Part shown: positions 1-11,285 of the stretch, piece by piece
Position numbering within the stretch: position 1 is the first letter of the stretch
How the letters are laid out: every line of letters starts with the position of its first letter
NCBI RefSeq assembly: GCF_905404315.1
Contig: NC_066269.1
Location: forward strand, 11,850,501 to 11,914,500
Source: Leptidea sinapis
Taxonomy: Eukaryota > Arthropoda > Insecta > Lepidoptera > Pieridae
DNA length: 64,000 nt
Reading direction: 5' to 3'
Translations under genes and position numbers: made by a program
The notes under the pieces: model-generated
What the model saw: the letters and a program-made list of their open reading frames with translations, nothing else
Database searches by the model: none
Told to the model about the DNA's origin: nothing

Positions 1-1340
1 TTATCTATGGTATATGTCAACGCAAGAGAAAAGATGGAGGGACTGTTACAAACTTTAATACAAAATTAAAGTTTTATTTTTGATATTTACGATAATCCAT
101 AGTTGTCAATAATAAAAGGCCGCCAGCAGAGGCAATTTTTTTCAATTCTTTACATAATAAAATGAGGTAAACTTTATTAAAAAACAAAGAATTTATATAT
201 ATTTTTTAATTAAGTTATATTATAAATATTTATAACTATTTTAAAGGCAACCCATCGCTAATACATTAAGGACATACTCTCTCAACATTAATATAAAATT
301 AGTTTTATCAAATAAAAAACAGATAGCTACAGAGTCGAGCAGTGGGATCTTAGACTAGCAGGTACTATTAATGTTAAAAGTACAAAACTACAAAAACCAA
401 TCCGTTAATCCGGTTATTTACGTGAGGAATATATCTTCCAGTGCTTTTTCGGTGCTTTAACATCACAAAATATTTTTTAGCATTTTTTATAATTTAATTA
501 TATTTTTTAGTATCGATATCATTTTAAAAGATAGATTATATTTTTTTGTCTCTAATTTTACGTCAAAGACTTTTATTGTTATGTTAATCTGAAAATATAA
601 ATATAGTTAAGAATCCAATATGAATTAAATGAATTTGAATCTTCGAGTATGTTCGTAAAGTATTATGTAAAGTTAAACAAAATAAATCTATAATTTTGTT
701 TGTCACTATTTTTTACAGTGAAAAAGTTTTTTAATCTTAGAGAACATAAAATTGTTTGTATTTTGTTAAATTTTCGTTCGCGAACTATTACCATTCCATT
801 TTAGTCACCCAGAGACATTTATTATTATAAGTACCTACACACTGTAATAGGAAATGAGTTCAATGACCGATATTCTTTAGGCTCGGCGTCAGTTACAAAA
901 TGTATTTTTTTTTCTTTCTGTTTGGGTTGTGTGTATATTTGGTATCACAAGCATGTCTAATTAGCTATTATATTTGTAATTGTTTATGTATAAATTTGGT
1001 GGTAAGTTAAGGTACTTTAGTCTGTATTATGAATCCTATAAGTATCAAAGTTTAATATGAAATAAAATTGTAGAATTTTATGTTGTTTTATTGATTTAGT
1101 TGAAATGTTTTTGTAAATTACGAAATGACAAATGATGTCTCTGTCCATAGGGTATCACTATAAATCACTGAAACCAACATAGTTGCAGTCAGGGTGTGAA
1201 TTGTGAATGAATATGTGTAAAGGTGTCGCCTGAACCCACATTTTTATATTTTTTAAAAAGAAGCCATCAGTTCAAAGCCTACTTGTAAACCGAACACGTT
1301 GTAAAACAAGAATATTTAAAGTCAATAGTTTATAAAAATG
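1..1340. other. AT-rich stretch, no gene seen
   Basis: This region is strongly AT-rich with many T-runs and A-runs. I see no coding frame of useful length, no tRNA-like box and no clear terminal repeat. A polyadenylation-like hexamer (aataaa) near 1062 could be chance in such base composition. Confidence 0.5.
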
Positions 1341-1344
1341 AAAT

Positions 1345-1480
1345 TGAAAACGGCCAAGAGGCTCACGTGAGAAGGCAACCGCCCATGACATCCGCAACAT
1401 GTGTCAAGAGATACGTTGCCGGCTTTTAAGGTGTATCGGTTTGGCAAAACAGTAGCCGGTTATTGATTCTACAAAATGGC
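1345..1480 (-). pseudogene. 3' tail fragment of a jockey-like LINE
   Basis: The stretch containing 'ttgccggcttttaag' followed by 'acagtagccggttattgatt' closely matches the segment starting at 27476, which reads on the minus strand as the end of a jockey-like LINE. No open frame remains. It is 5'-truncated, as is usual for dead LINE copies. The family link is seen directly by comparing the two places; the clade name is inference. Confidence 0.5.
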
Positions 1481-1597
1481 TGTGCGAGGTAAGAAATTTC
1501 TTGCAAAACGTGCGGTTGTAGAATGCCTACGTCAGCGTGATTCGGATGGTATTTAGCATTTTGACGCAATATCTGGTGGTGGATATCGGCTCCTAGG

Positions 1598-4080
1598 TTT
1601 TTATGAAAAAGGAGGGCAAACGAGCGTACGGGTCACCTGGTGTTCAGTGATCACCGCCGCCCACATTCTTTTGCAACACAAGAGGAATCACAGGAGCGTT
1701 GCCGGCCTTTAAGGAAGGTGTAGGCGCTTTTTTTGAAGGTACCCATGTCGTATCGTCCCGGAAACACAGAACAAGGAAGCTCATTCCACAGCTTTGTAGT
1801 AAGTGGAAGAAAGCTTGAAAAGCGCACAGTAGAGGACCACCACACTTCCGGATGGTGGGGATTATATCCTAATTTATGGCGTGTCGTGCGAAGGTGGAAT
1901 TTGGCAGCAGCAATCAGGTGAAACAGCTCTTCGGAGCCCTCCCCGCGGTAGGAGACGCACAATGAAGCGACAGCTCTACGCAACGCCAAGTGATCCAGCC
2001 GTTCACAGAACACTGGGCCTCCGACAATTCGAGCTGCTCTGCGTTGCACGGGGTCAAATGGATCGAGCTGATACTGGGGTGCGCCACGCCAGAGATTACA
2101 CCTATACTCCATACGTGGCCGGAACTGCGCTTTGTAGAGTGCTAGAATGTGGACCGGCTTGAAGTAATGTCGTGCTCTATTTATGAAGCCCAGCTTCTTC
2201 GAAGGCAATTTGGCTTTGCCCTCCAGATGACCACGGAATTGGCATCGCTCGAGATTTCGAGACCCAGTGTTCTTATGCTAGGCGAGGTTTTAAGGGAAGT
2301 GTTGTCGAAGAGCGGTGATACGACAAATGAGTTTTTTAAGTGGTAAGCGCGCAAGCTTGAATCTTCTGCGGCTAAATTGGACAGGGTTCAATTTACCCCA
2401 TTCCGCGACCTTCTCGAGAGACGACTCGATAGAAGACACAAGTTTCTTCCGGCACTGGCCGACGATTTAACGAGAGACACCTGCAAGGCCATACACTCCA
2501 GCGTTCACGGGCTTTGGGTTCGAGCAATAACCATCGACAACGTATGCTGTGCCCAGTGATGAAGCTGGAGGTCCACTTGCATAAGCTCTCGGGAAGCCCA
2601 AATTATGAGTTTTGAGAGAAGCGCCTTGTACCATACACGATCAAAGGCCTTCGCTATATTCAGGCTAACTGCCAGGCCATCCCCCTTGCTTTCGATTGCC
2701 GCCGCCCATCTATGTGTTAGGTATACCAGAAGATCGCCAGCCGACCGACCATGGCGAAAGCCGTACTGTTGATCGTTAATCAACTGGTGACCTTCTTGGT
2801 ATACCAAGAGATGGCGGTTAATAATGCTCCCCATGATTTTGGAGAGCAGGGAGGTAATATCAATAGGCCTGTAGTTTACCGGATCCGAACTATCTCCTTT
2901 CTTTTGGATCGGATGGACAAGGGCTGACCTCCATGTGTCAGGGACTACGCCTTTTAAATAAGAGTGCCGGAGTTGCCGCGTTGGCACTGGCGTCAACTCA
3001 GGGCCACACGTTCTAAGCACCATTGGAGAATTTCATCCAGCCCGCTCGACTTCCTGACGTCCAACGTAAACAGAGCTCGCCGAACAGTTTTCTGTCTGAA
3101 CTGTACTTCAGGCATAGCAGTCGTCAAGAGTCGAGTTGGAGGCAAAAAGAACGCACAGTAGATTGGCTTTCTCTTTTTCTTTATGGGCCAGGGTATCATT
3201 TCTCGTGTGCAACGGCGGCCGAGACGGTTGGTTGAAGTTACCAAGAGCAGCTTTCGACAAAGATCAGAACTTACGTGTTCCAATCGGGTAACTGGAAAGC
3301 TGTTCGCCGATTTTGACAACGTGCTTCGATTTCGCACGGGCGATTTTCCGCTTAAAGAATCTGGAGGCACGGTTGTATTTCCTCTTTAGAGCTTTGTAGT
3401 TCGGATCCCTTGTGCCCAGCGCTGCAACCCAAGTTCGATACGCCTCTTTTTTGCAGTCAGATACTGCTTTAACTGACGCATCGATCCAGGGCTGTGATCT
3501 GCCACCGATCGGTACTACAGAGCTTGGTATAAAAATATCTATGCCCTGCAGTATCACATCGGCTAATGCAACGGTGCAGGCACTGGGATCATCCGTAGGG
3601 AAACAAACCTTGCCCCAAGTGTGGCATGCAAAAAAGAAACGCATCCTATCCCAATCTACTGACTTGTAGTGTCAAACGCGGCGGTTCGCTGGTGGTCTGC
3701 TACGTGGGCGTTGGATATAAACTACACCCAATGGCAATGGTCGGACGTTCCGAAAGGTGTGTCGACAGAGATCTGGTAACTATCGGGATGTGTAGTCAGC
3801 AGAAGTCTAATAAGGATAGCATGTGGCTATCTACATCTGGGAGCCTCGTTGGCGAATAAACCCGTTGGGACAGACCATACGCCAATGCAAAATTATGCAC
3901 AGATCGCCCTGCGTAGTCTATGGTACGTGACCCAAGCCATTCGGCATTGTGGCGGTGGAAATCACCCAAGACTACTATTTCAGCGGAGGGGATCTGCAAG
4001 CACGTCGTCAATTGCCGCTAGAATACAGCCTATGAGATGATCCGTTTCAGCGTTACCACTAGAAGACCTGTAAGCAGACG
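1598..4080 (-). mobile_element. Decayed jockey-like LINE, copy 1
   Basis: A non-LTR retrotransposon read on the minus strand, with its A-tail seen as 'tttttatg' at 1598. Pieces of the endonuclease (GDFHRHNAEW near 3960), the reverse transcriptase (YRPIDITSLLSKI, FRHGRSAGDLLVYL, AKAFDRVW between 2505 and 3023) and the C-terminal region (KAQFRPRMEYRCNLWRGAP, about 2208-1651) lie in different frames separated by indels. Two catalytic losses are visible. Motif A reads SLNIAKAFD where copy 2 (28236-31032) has SLDIAKAFD, so the first Asp is Asn. Near 2490 about 100 bp that encode the YADD box in copy 2 are deleted. No ORF1 is seen. The element is dead. Assignment to a jockey-like group is inferred from motif style. 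Confidence 0.85.
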
Positions 4081-4119
4081 GACACGGCGCGGTTCTGTGC
4101 CGTCCCCAGAAGAGTCCTT

Positions 4120-4560
4120 CGCCAAACAACTGATTTTAAAAACCCAAAATCCCTTATTTTACTTTATAACTCCCTGGTGAGATCCCAGTTGGAATACGCT
4201 TCCACCGCTTGGAACCCACAGTATGCCTGTCACGTAGATATGTTTGAGGGAATCCAGCGTAAGTTTCTTAAGTGCATCTATAAAAGATTTGGTTTCTCGG
4301 CTAATAGTTTAACTTCCTTAGAATTAAGACGAGAACTATAATAAGGATCAATTTTTTTTATTTATATAAATTAGTCATTGGGTTGATCGATAGTCCTTAT
4401 TTATTGAATAAAATCTAAATCTAAAATCTATAAATCTAGCACGAAAACCTTTAAAGCTAACTTGGCGGCAGCAGTACACATTTCATCTTCCGCGAGTTAA
4501 TAGTAACTACTGCAGAAATAAATTTCTCCAAAGGTCATGCGATAGGTATACAAATAAATA
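4120..4560 (+). pseudogene. LINE reverse-transcriptase C-terminal fragment
   Basis: Reading + from about 4126 gives a short frame with LLYNSLVRSQLEYASTAWNP and then FEGIQRKFLKCIYKRFGF, the thumb/C-terminal region of CR1- or I-like LINE reverse transcriptases. After a break, about 4460-4560 continues in similar style (FHLPRVNSNYCRNKFLQRS). An A-rich section with repeated 'aaatctaaa' around 4405-4430 may be a LINE tail. It abuts the end of jockey copy 1 and belongs to a different family. Catalytic parts are absent. Confidence 0.65.
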
Positions 4561-4960
4561 AGAAAAAATTGATATTTTCTTTCATAAGTACGGGAGGTTT
4601 GTAGCTGAGATCAGGAAATGTGTCTAACTCGTTCCCTGATTGCAGCTGCAACCCTTACTTTTATCTATAACTTTAGTGTTGTATGCGAGCCTAGTTGTAC
4701 CCGATCAAGTAATTAATCTAGCAATTATGAATCGACACGTTTGTGAAAACTTTGCTGGCTTATTGTCTTTTTCTAAATTAAGGCTAAAACTATGTATAAT
4801 ATATAGCTGTTTGTTTTCCAAATAAAAGAAAAAAAAATATTAACAAACTATTTATTGCAACCGCCTTTAAACATTATTTTCTTAATTAACTGTTATAAGA
4901 AATGTTTTTCAGACACTTTGACAATCAACTTTGGATATGATTAAAGTTTAAAAAAAAACA

Positions 4961-6735
4961 GATCTGACTCCCATTACACCGACATCGGGATAATGATAGT
5001 CACCCTGGGGGCAATCGGAGTCAAACAAAGTCTAGCAGATGTCGCAGACATAACCTTCAGCTGAGTCCCACCCAGTGCATTCCGCGTGAGCCCATAGCCC
5101 TTATGAGGTGCATCTGAACCACATCTCATTGTTTCTTCCAAAATCGTTGCACACCAGGCATCTGTTTCCAGCATCTTCTGCGTCGTCATCTTCATCGTCC
5201 TGGCATAAGTTGTCAGTGCCAACATCTCATACAGAAGTTTCGTTACTTTCCTGCAGTACCTGGCGCTTTACCTTTTCAGTACCCTTCTTCTGTATTGATT
5301 TTTTTCTTTGACCTTTCCATCTCTTTTCTTTTTCATTACTTCCTGCTTTCTTCATCTTCTTATTTTCTTTTTCTGTTAAAATTGTAGCGTGTTGCTTCTT
5401 TCGGCCCTTTCTTGTATTTATAATAAGTGTTTTCTCTGGCAACTTAACTAAATCATGCAAATTAGCACTAATTTGTTTTGGAGAGCTCGGAATTTCGTTT
5501 CATGTGTTGGGAATCGTGCTAGCAGCTGCAAAAAATTCGTTGTAGTCTTGGATTGCAATTGTCTCAGATTGCAGAATTTCTGCAGCGATGAAATCATCTT
5601 CTGTGGATATTTCCGGATTAAATGGAACTATTCCAGTAGCTCTAAACCCCGATTCTCCTTTACCAATAGACGCAACATTATTAAATGCTTTTCTCACCAA
5701 ACATGCTACGTCATATGGGGTTATCTTTTCTGCAAGATGGCTCTTTAAAAATAAGTCACATTCTTTTTTATAGGCCATTTTGAGCGGACCAAAAAAAATA
5801 AATATCCAACGGTTGCATTCTATGTGACGTGTGTTGTGGCACTTGGCAGAGACAACATATGAATGTGATTAGACTTACAATATTCGTAGACTGCTTAGCT
5901 GCACTGCAGACGGCTTAGCATGCTGTTTAAAGTGCACCAACCATTCAAAAAACAGAGTCTCATTGATCCAACCGTTGTCAGAGCATTTGTAAAGCGCTCC
6001 TGCTGAACCATCCTTCTCGAGCAGAGGAGTCAACCTTTTCCTAGGGAAAATAAACATCGGTGGAATGTAACCGCCTGCAGCACTCATAGCACATAACAAA
6101 GTGATGTTTTTTCCTCTCTCCCAACTGGTTATCGATCTCACTCTCTTCTGTCCTTTGGTAGCCAGAATTTTTCCAGGAGTTTGAACGGTTGAAATGCCTG
6201 TTTCATCGCAATTATAAATATTCTTTGGAACAAATTTATGCTTTTCCATCAGTTTATGCTGGTGGCCTCCGGTTTCCTAATAGAAATGTTATGCCTAGTC
6301 ATAAATGCATGCAATCAATCCCGTCCAGCCATTTTTGAAGATTGATTAAAATTGTGCTTTAAATTCAATTTTTCAGCATATTCGAAAGCCACTTCTCCTA
6401 TTTGATTGCAGTGCAACCATAGAAAATATTTGCCATTTTCTTCACCAAGTTTGCTAGCTCGGTTTCTGTTTCAGCACTAAAGACAGTGAATCGTCCTAGA
6501 CGTGGTGCTAAGGTAGAACCTTGTTTTATCCTCTTTTGAAGGCTTGAAAATGGGATCCACATTACCTTAGCAGCATTTCTTATAGAAGAACCACCATCAA
6601 CAAGCTTTATAGCTTTTTCCAGGCTATCAGTAGACCAGGAAGCCTTTTCAGTTGTTCTGACTCGTAATTTCGGCATCTAGAAAGAAATAAAAATGACGTT
6701 ATTCAAAATGCACAGTTGTGGGTAATGGGAGTCGC
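4961..6735 (-). mobile_element. Broken pogo-like (Tigger/jerky-type) DNA transposon
   Basis: Minus-strand frames give, in order: a psq-type helix-turn-helix domain (6676-6398, with SLEKAIKLVDGGSSIRNAAK); a DDE_1 domain (6249-5875) with NCDETGIS around the first catalytic Asp; a continuation (5778-5500, GFRATGIVPFNP); a low-complexity basic section (5460-5227); and a C-terminal PHD-like zinc finger readable in an alternative frame near 5080-5020 (WAHAEC, then YVCDIC and a stop). Between 5875 and 5890 the frame jumps from KPSA to a segment matching the residues after the family's LLDNHxSH motif, so the second catalytic Asp is missing. Further frameshifts and stops follow. Matching termini 'gactcccattac' at about 4968 and its complement near 6720 look like the inverted ends. 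Dead copy; family identification is good. Confidence 0.8.
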
Positions 6736-7640
6736 CTGACTCTCATTTCCCTCATTCATAGATAAATAATAATTTAGAGAAATAATAAAACAAAATAAAT
6801 CTTTAAAACACTGACGTAATCTGAACTACACATCATAATTTTGAACGTCTAAGGCCGTTTAAAAGTACTATTCGTATACTGCAAGATATTCCACACTTAC
6901 CTTCTAATTTGCATTAACGTAAAATTAGATAAGCGGAGCTCAAAAACAAAACACGTATGTCGATGGTGTGCGCGCCGACTGACGCTACTTGTTCCCGGCG
7001 GCACTGGTAGAACAGAGCGGGGGTGGGGATGCCGTTTACGCGATGCTCGCAAATACTGTTGCGTGGATGTCAGGGTGACTCCCATTACCCTACTCTACCC
7101 TACTTTGAAATTTTCGACCACATCTGCTTGTCCAACATTAAACGTCCTATAAGTCAAAAAGTATGTATGGACATTGGAAATAAAAAGATTAAAAAAAAAA
7201 GTTGCAGAGAATAAACTGATCTATAGATGGATTTTATTAATTAATCCAATATTTTAAGAGTTATCATCGGTCGAGATAGAAAAACCAGTTCATTTAAATG
7301 GGCCATAAACCAATACCATAAATCGTAAAAGGTAAGTGTTAAAAAAAAGTTTACAGGAAGTAAAAGATGCGAAATAATAATCTCTACAGTAAGTAATGGT
7401 ATTGACAACTTTTGCCCTAAAGTGCACAGTTTCCGAGATTTAAAAACCTAAAACTTTTTAAAGATGGCTCTTGAAGGTCCCCTTGGATCTATGAGCATTT
7501 TGTGATTTTGTGCTCAGTAAATGACTCACGTAAATGCTCTGTAAAGCCTTACAAAAAAAGTGGAACGCTTTTGTTGGGTTTGTCTTGCTAACCGTACTTC
7601 CTAGAGGTGTTATTTGAGCCATTCGAATTTCACCGTTGTT
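6736..7640. other. Intergenic, no gene seen
   Basis: Starts with 'tgactctcatttccctcatt' and contains at 7079 another 'gactcccattac', the terminal motif of the neighbouring pogo-like element. A second, older or internally deleted relative may therefore span 6736-7090. No protein similarity is recognisable. Confidence 0.35.
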
Positions 7641-7659
7641 TGAATTGCATAGCTAACCA

Positions 7660-8014
7660 AACGTCACGTTGTACCTACTATGAGGCTTGGGTGTAGGTTG
7701 TGAAAGCACCTCAGTCATTGCCTCTTGGCGCGCAAGTAACTTGTGACTGATGACAGATAAGATGCTAAGTTCAAGTTACCAACTTGCGACACATTGTCAG
7801 TTGTCACATTGGAAAAGGGCAGGTAGCAACTGAATCTTAGCTTAGACTAGTACTTACCGGTTCCGGTTGCAACTTGCAGTTAAAAACTGCTGATTGCCGT
7901 AGATTGTTGTGTGGGTTATATTAATTTTAAGTTCGCTTTAAGATTTTACTGCTGAATTTGTGTTTCATTAATATCTTAAGTGACTAATTACGAAGTGAAC
8001 CGCGGGGGAAACAT
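7660..8014 (+). other. Possible noncoding first exon or promoter (speculative)
   Basis: This stretch is less AT-rich than its surroundings, matches none of the repeat families seen elsewhere in the window, and ends at a strong donor-like site (aaacattg then gtgagttt at 8014/8015). It has no long open frame. It could be an untranslated 5' exon of the FAR gene or of an unseen gene, or simply unique intergenic sequence. Nothing in the DNA links it to a gene. Confidence 0.15.
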
Positions 8015-8779
8015 TGGTGAGTTTATCAATTTGTCTTATTTAAAGCTTTTTAATGAAAAAAAACTTTACTGTCGCACTTGGTAGGTACTTTAGTGATATT
8101 ATATTAAACATAACAATATGTAACTTTGTGTTAATAAACAATACCTGGATGTCTAAATATTTTATAGGTTTCTATAAATAAAATATGTACAAACTTAAAG
8201 AAGTTTGTGAGATTATATTTAAGTACTTACTATGATTTTATTTGTTTATATTAAATTATTTAATATTGTATACCTACTTGAAAAGTGAAAACGATAAGTA
8301 GTTATTTTTCTAACATTATATACTTACTTTTTATTTATTACTTATCCTCAATTTAATACCATTTCAATAGGTATTAAAAAATAAATTTAATTTAATTTTT
8401 ATGTTCAATTAGCTTGACTATTCTTCGGGTTGGCGTTATAGTGAAATACCTATAACAATAAATAAGTAATTCGTATGTAAGTAGATTAACAACAAACATT
8501 AATTATCATTGATATTGTTGTATCGGTAAATTATTACTGAAATGTATATACATATATTATTCCATGAATACAATATATGTAATGGGATATGTATTAAAAA
8601 GAGATTGAGTCGAGTGAATCAATAAAAAAGACACATTGTGCCTTTTTTTTTAAATATTTACATAAATAGCAAGAATTATGAGAAAAAATGAGACAAGCAA
8701 GATGTTGATTTGATGTTAAGTAATATTATGTCCTGCTCATTACAGAACAACTTAGGATTCTTAATATGCTGAGCAGAAA
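8015..8779. other. AT-rich intergenic DNA
   Basis: Very AT-rich with no usable open frame and no terminal repeats recognised. It may be an intron if the donor-like site just upstream is real. Confidence 0.4.
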
Positions 8780-8860
8780 TGTGCAATTGAGATATGATGT
8801 GTTAAGTCTCATTAGCCTAGTATAACACTAGCTACAGCACCCTTCAAAGTATTTCAAAAT
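8780..8860 (-). repeat. Degenerate SINE-A fragment
   Basis: 'gttaagtctcatta', then 'cactagctaca' and 'gcacccttcaaa', follow the order of the middle of the SINE-A family (full copies at 49699-49992 and 51754-52029), on the minus strand with many substitutions. Confidence 0.5.
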
Positions 8861-8928
8861 AATTCTTGCATATTATTGTCTAAAAAATGTGTTTGTTGGC
8901 AGAAAAACTCTAAAGAATTTTGACATGT

Positions 8929-8958
8929 TTTTTTATTTATTTATTTATTTATTTATCT
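8929..8958. repeat. TTTA microsatellite
   Basis: About seven tttа-type units in a row. Such arrays often arise from LINE tails; here it precedes a LINE fragment at 9225 but in the opposite sense, so the link is not secure. Confidence 0.8.
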
Positions 8959-9224
8959 ATTGCACCAACAGGGTGAACACCAATACAATTCCTTAAGAAC
9001 TAACACAGATATAACAATGTAAGTGACATCCCAATTATAGGTGCAAATCGATTATTGGATTTCTAATAGTGGAAATGAGTTTCTTGCTCCTTTTTATTAT
9101 TAAGCTTAACTTTTCCCAAGTGGTGTTACTTAAATAGTAAAATGCAATTACAACTCAGACATTCTTAAGTGTAATTTTCAACCCATAATAAAATATGGTT
9201 AATTCAATTTGTATACAACTGCAA

Positions 9225-9440
9225 GCACATCTAACAACAATGTTATCCAAAGGCAGCAATATATTATATTATTAAGAAATATTTCAAGTGCACCGTGGTT
9301 TATTACTAATGATGAAATACATGAACACCTGGGTGTAAACACAATCAAACATGAAATAAGGCGAGCTTCATAAACATATTGAAAATAGACATGCTACCCC
9401 AATGCTTTAGTAATACCTCTTTTAGGCATTAGCTCGGCAG
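9225..9440 (+). pseudogene. LINE C-terminal fragment (jockey-like)
   Basis: Frame + gives SSAPWFITNDEIHEHLGVNT followed by KHEIRRAS, then stops, then NALVIPLLG. The APW(F/Y)xxN..IH..LG pattern is typical of the C-terminal end of jockey-type LINE polyproteins. Catalytic regions are absent and the frame is interrupted by three stops. Confidence 0.65.
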
Positions 9441-9590
9441 AAAACTCTTGATCCGCTATGATGTGCAAACACTTGACTCCAGAGAGTAAGTAAGCAGGAT
9501 TAGTAGATGCTTCAGTGGGGAAGCACACTCTGCACATCATAACTGGGAATACATCTGATTACAGTCTAAGACTGATTGCAGATACACAAA

Positions 9591-10257
9591 AAAAAATCAA
9601 TTTACAAATAGATTTTTTTTACATACATGTAAGAGTTGATGTGTGAGGAGGAAGGCACTGTAGCAGACTATCAACTGTGAAAGTGAGATCTATGTTCTTT
9701 TTTTTTCAGACCTAGAGTTAACAGTTTTAAGAACATATTTTTATATTATAAACTACTATAAATAATTCTTTTAAATTACTGAATTTACCATATTATGTTT
9801 GGAAAAAGTTGAGCTTGTGAGAACATTAACGGCCACTCTTTTAACCGACTTAAAAAAGGAGGAGGTTCTCAATACGTCGGTATGTTTTTGAAGTCAAACT
9901 TCTTTTTCAACGAATGAGAGAAATTTTATAGCAAATCGTCACGACTTTCGGTTACGCGCCTTTTTGTTTTTTAAATCTAAGATGGCCTTCGCGCAAAGTT
10001 ATGATTTCAAAATTATGGATATCGTATCCGAGGTTCTCGAGGGTGCAGAGAATGAATTTGGGATCATTTTTAAATCCAAGATGGCTGCGGCGCAAAGTTA
10101 TGATTTCAACTAATTTAGTTCCATGTGGAACATGTAAAAATATATTCTTAAAACTGTTAACTCTAGGTCTGTAAAAAAAGAACATAGATCTCGCTTTCAC
10201 GGTTGACAGTCTAGTACAGTGCCTACCTCCTTGCAAATCAATTGTAAATTGATTTTA
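9591..10257. repeat. Long inverted-repeat (foldback-like) element
   Basis: The arm at about 9591-9752 (containing 'gacctagagttaacagtttt' and 'gagatctatgttctttttt') recurs inverted at about 10128-10257 with scattered mismatches. The arms are about 130-160 bp. Between them 'ttttaaatctaagatgg' occurs at about 9970 and a near copy at about 10070, giving an internal tandem of roughly 100 bp. No coding frame. Probably a non-autonomous transposon with long terminal inverted repeats; the superfamily cannot be told. Confidence 0.65.
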
Positions 10258-10259
10258 AT

Positions 10260-10445
10260 CATTAAAGATGACACAAATAAAACTGGAATAAAATTTTGTG
10301 AACGATTCGGGACTCGAACCCGCGACCTCTCGCGTTCCGTGTGAGCACTCTTTCCTACTGAGCCAACCGTACGAGTGACGTATCGTTGATAAAATCTTGT
10401 ATGCTTTGTTCAACTCTCAGGTTATGGCTTCGCAAAAGTTAAAGA
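10260..10445 (-). repeat. tRNA-derived SINE (family S2)
   Basis: On the minus strand this reads as a tRNA-like unit with a B-box (the + strand shows 'gggactcgaacccgcg') followed by an AT tail (ataaaattttatt). Related copies lie at 24236-24490 (+), 23302-23380 (-), 50072-50905 (+) and 55515-55715. The promoter-like boxes are visible; there is no cloverleaf good enough to call a real tRNA gene. Confidence 0.75.
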
Positions 10446-10497
10446 TCACAGTGTCAAATCTGTTGGCAGACCTAATATGTAATCAAATAAAATAAAT

Positions 10498-10745
10498 ACT
10501 AAAAGATATAGCCAAATGGTTAGTGACCCTGACTACTAAGCTAGAGGTCCCGGGTTCGAATCCCGGTAGGTGCAATCATTTATATGATGAATATGGATGT
10601 TTGTTTCCGAGTCATGGATGTTTATATGTATTTATGTATGTTCAAGTAAGTATATTGTATTAAATATATCGTTGTCTTGTACCCATAGTACAGGCTATGC
10701 CTAGTTTGGGGCAAGATAATATGTGTAAGAGTGTCTCAATATCAT
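10498..10745 (+). repeat. tRNA-derived SINE (family S1), best copy
   Basis: The head resembles a tRNA: 'tggttagtgaccctgacta' (A-box region) and 'ggttcgaatcccggtaggtg' (B-box and acceptor side). The body contains 'gtcttgtacccatagtacag' and 'ttggggcaagataat' and ends near a short AT-rich tail. Minus copies are at 18407-18640 and 51376-51665 and a fragment at 19402-19470. Transcription would be by RNA polymerase III from the internal promoter. Confidence 0.8.
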
Positions 10746-11140
10746 ATTAAATATAGTGTAATATATAGTGCGTACATTGTAAACATAGTTTTTGAACTGA
10801 CTAACTAAGTTACATAAGCACTCGACCACAAACCGTCGAACACAAGTTTTCTCAATCATAAGTTATTGCGGTCATAATTAATACACTGCGAGGAATCCTC
10901 CGTATTGGCTATGATTATGGTTGTGATATATTTTGTTGTGTTGGAAAAGGCTGTGTCGGTTATATAATGTGTGGTGCAAATGAAATACTAGTAATATGAA
11001 ACAAAGGACACTTATCAATGTCAAAAATAAGTATTTTAACTATTTATACTTCGAATAGGTTTCGCTTAATGAAGAGAAATGGCTAGAAACTCAGGAAAAA
11101 GTGAGGAATCTTTCGTGAGACATTCACAACTTATTTACTT
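10746..11140. other. Intergenic, nothing recognised
   Basis: AT-rich DNA without a usable frame or a family shared with other parts of the window. Confidence 0.35.
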
Positions 11141-11280
11141 ATACGGCTTTACTCACGATTTATCGGTGTTGGTACCGACTAGTTTCGGACCATTCGGAGG
11201 TCCTTCATCAGAGTGAGTATAGTGGGTTTGCGATAACTTCCCGTCTCTTACTTACCGATAAATCGTGAGCTAAGCCGTAT
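11141..11280 (-). repeat. Inverted repeat with hammerhead-ribozyme-like motif (Penelope-like?)
   Basis: The outer arms 'ggctttactcacgatttatc' (about 11145) and its near complement (about 11259-11277) face each other. On the minus strand the left half (11218-11151) carries ctgatga, a stem (aggacc / ggtcc), then gaaac, flanked by actcac / gtgagt. This order fits a hammerhead core with stem I closing the motif. Similar blocks lie at 34300-34376 (+) and 61095-61175 (-). Hammerheads are known in Penelope-like retroelements; that assignment is inference. Confidence 0.4.
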
Positions 11281-11285
11281 TAATA

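Noticed and set aside
10540..10575. Possible tRNA gene (B-box ggttcgaatcc)
   Set aside because: The tRNA-like part continues into a SINE body repeated at 18407 and 51376; no full cloverleaf with a proper anticodon arm could be drawn.
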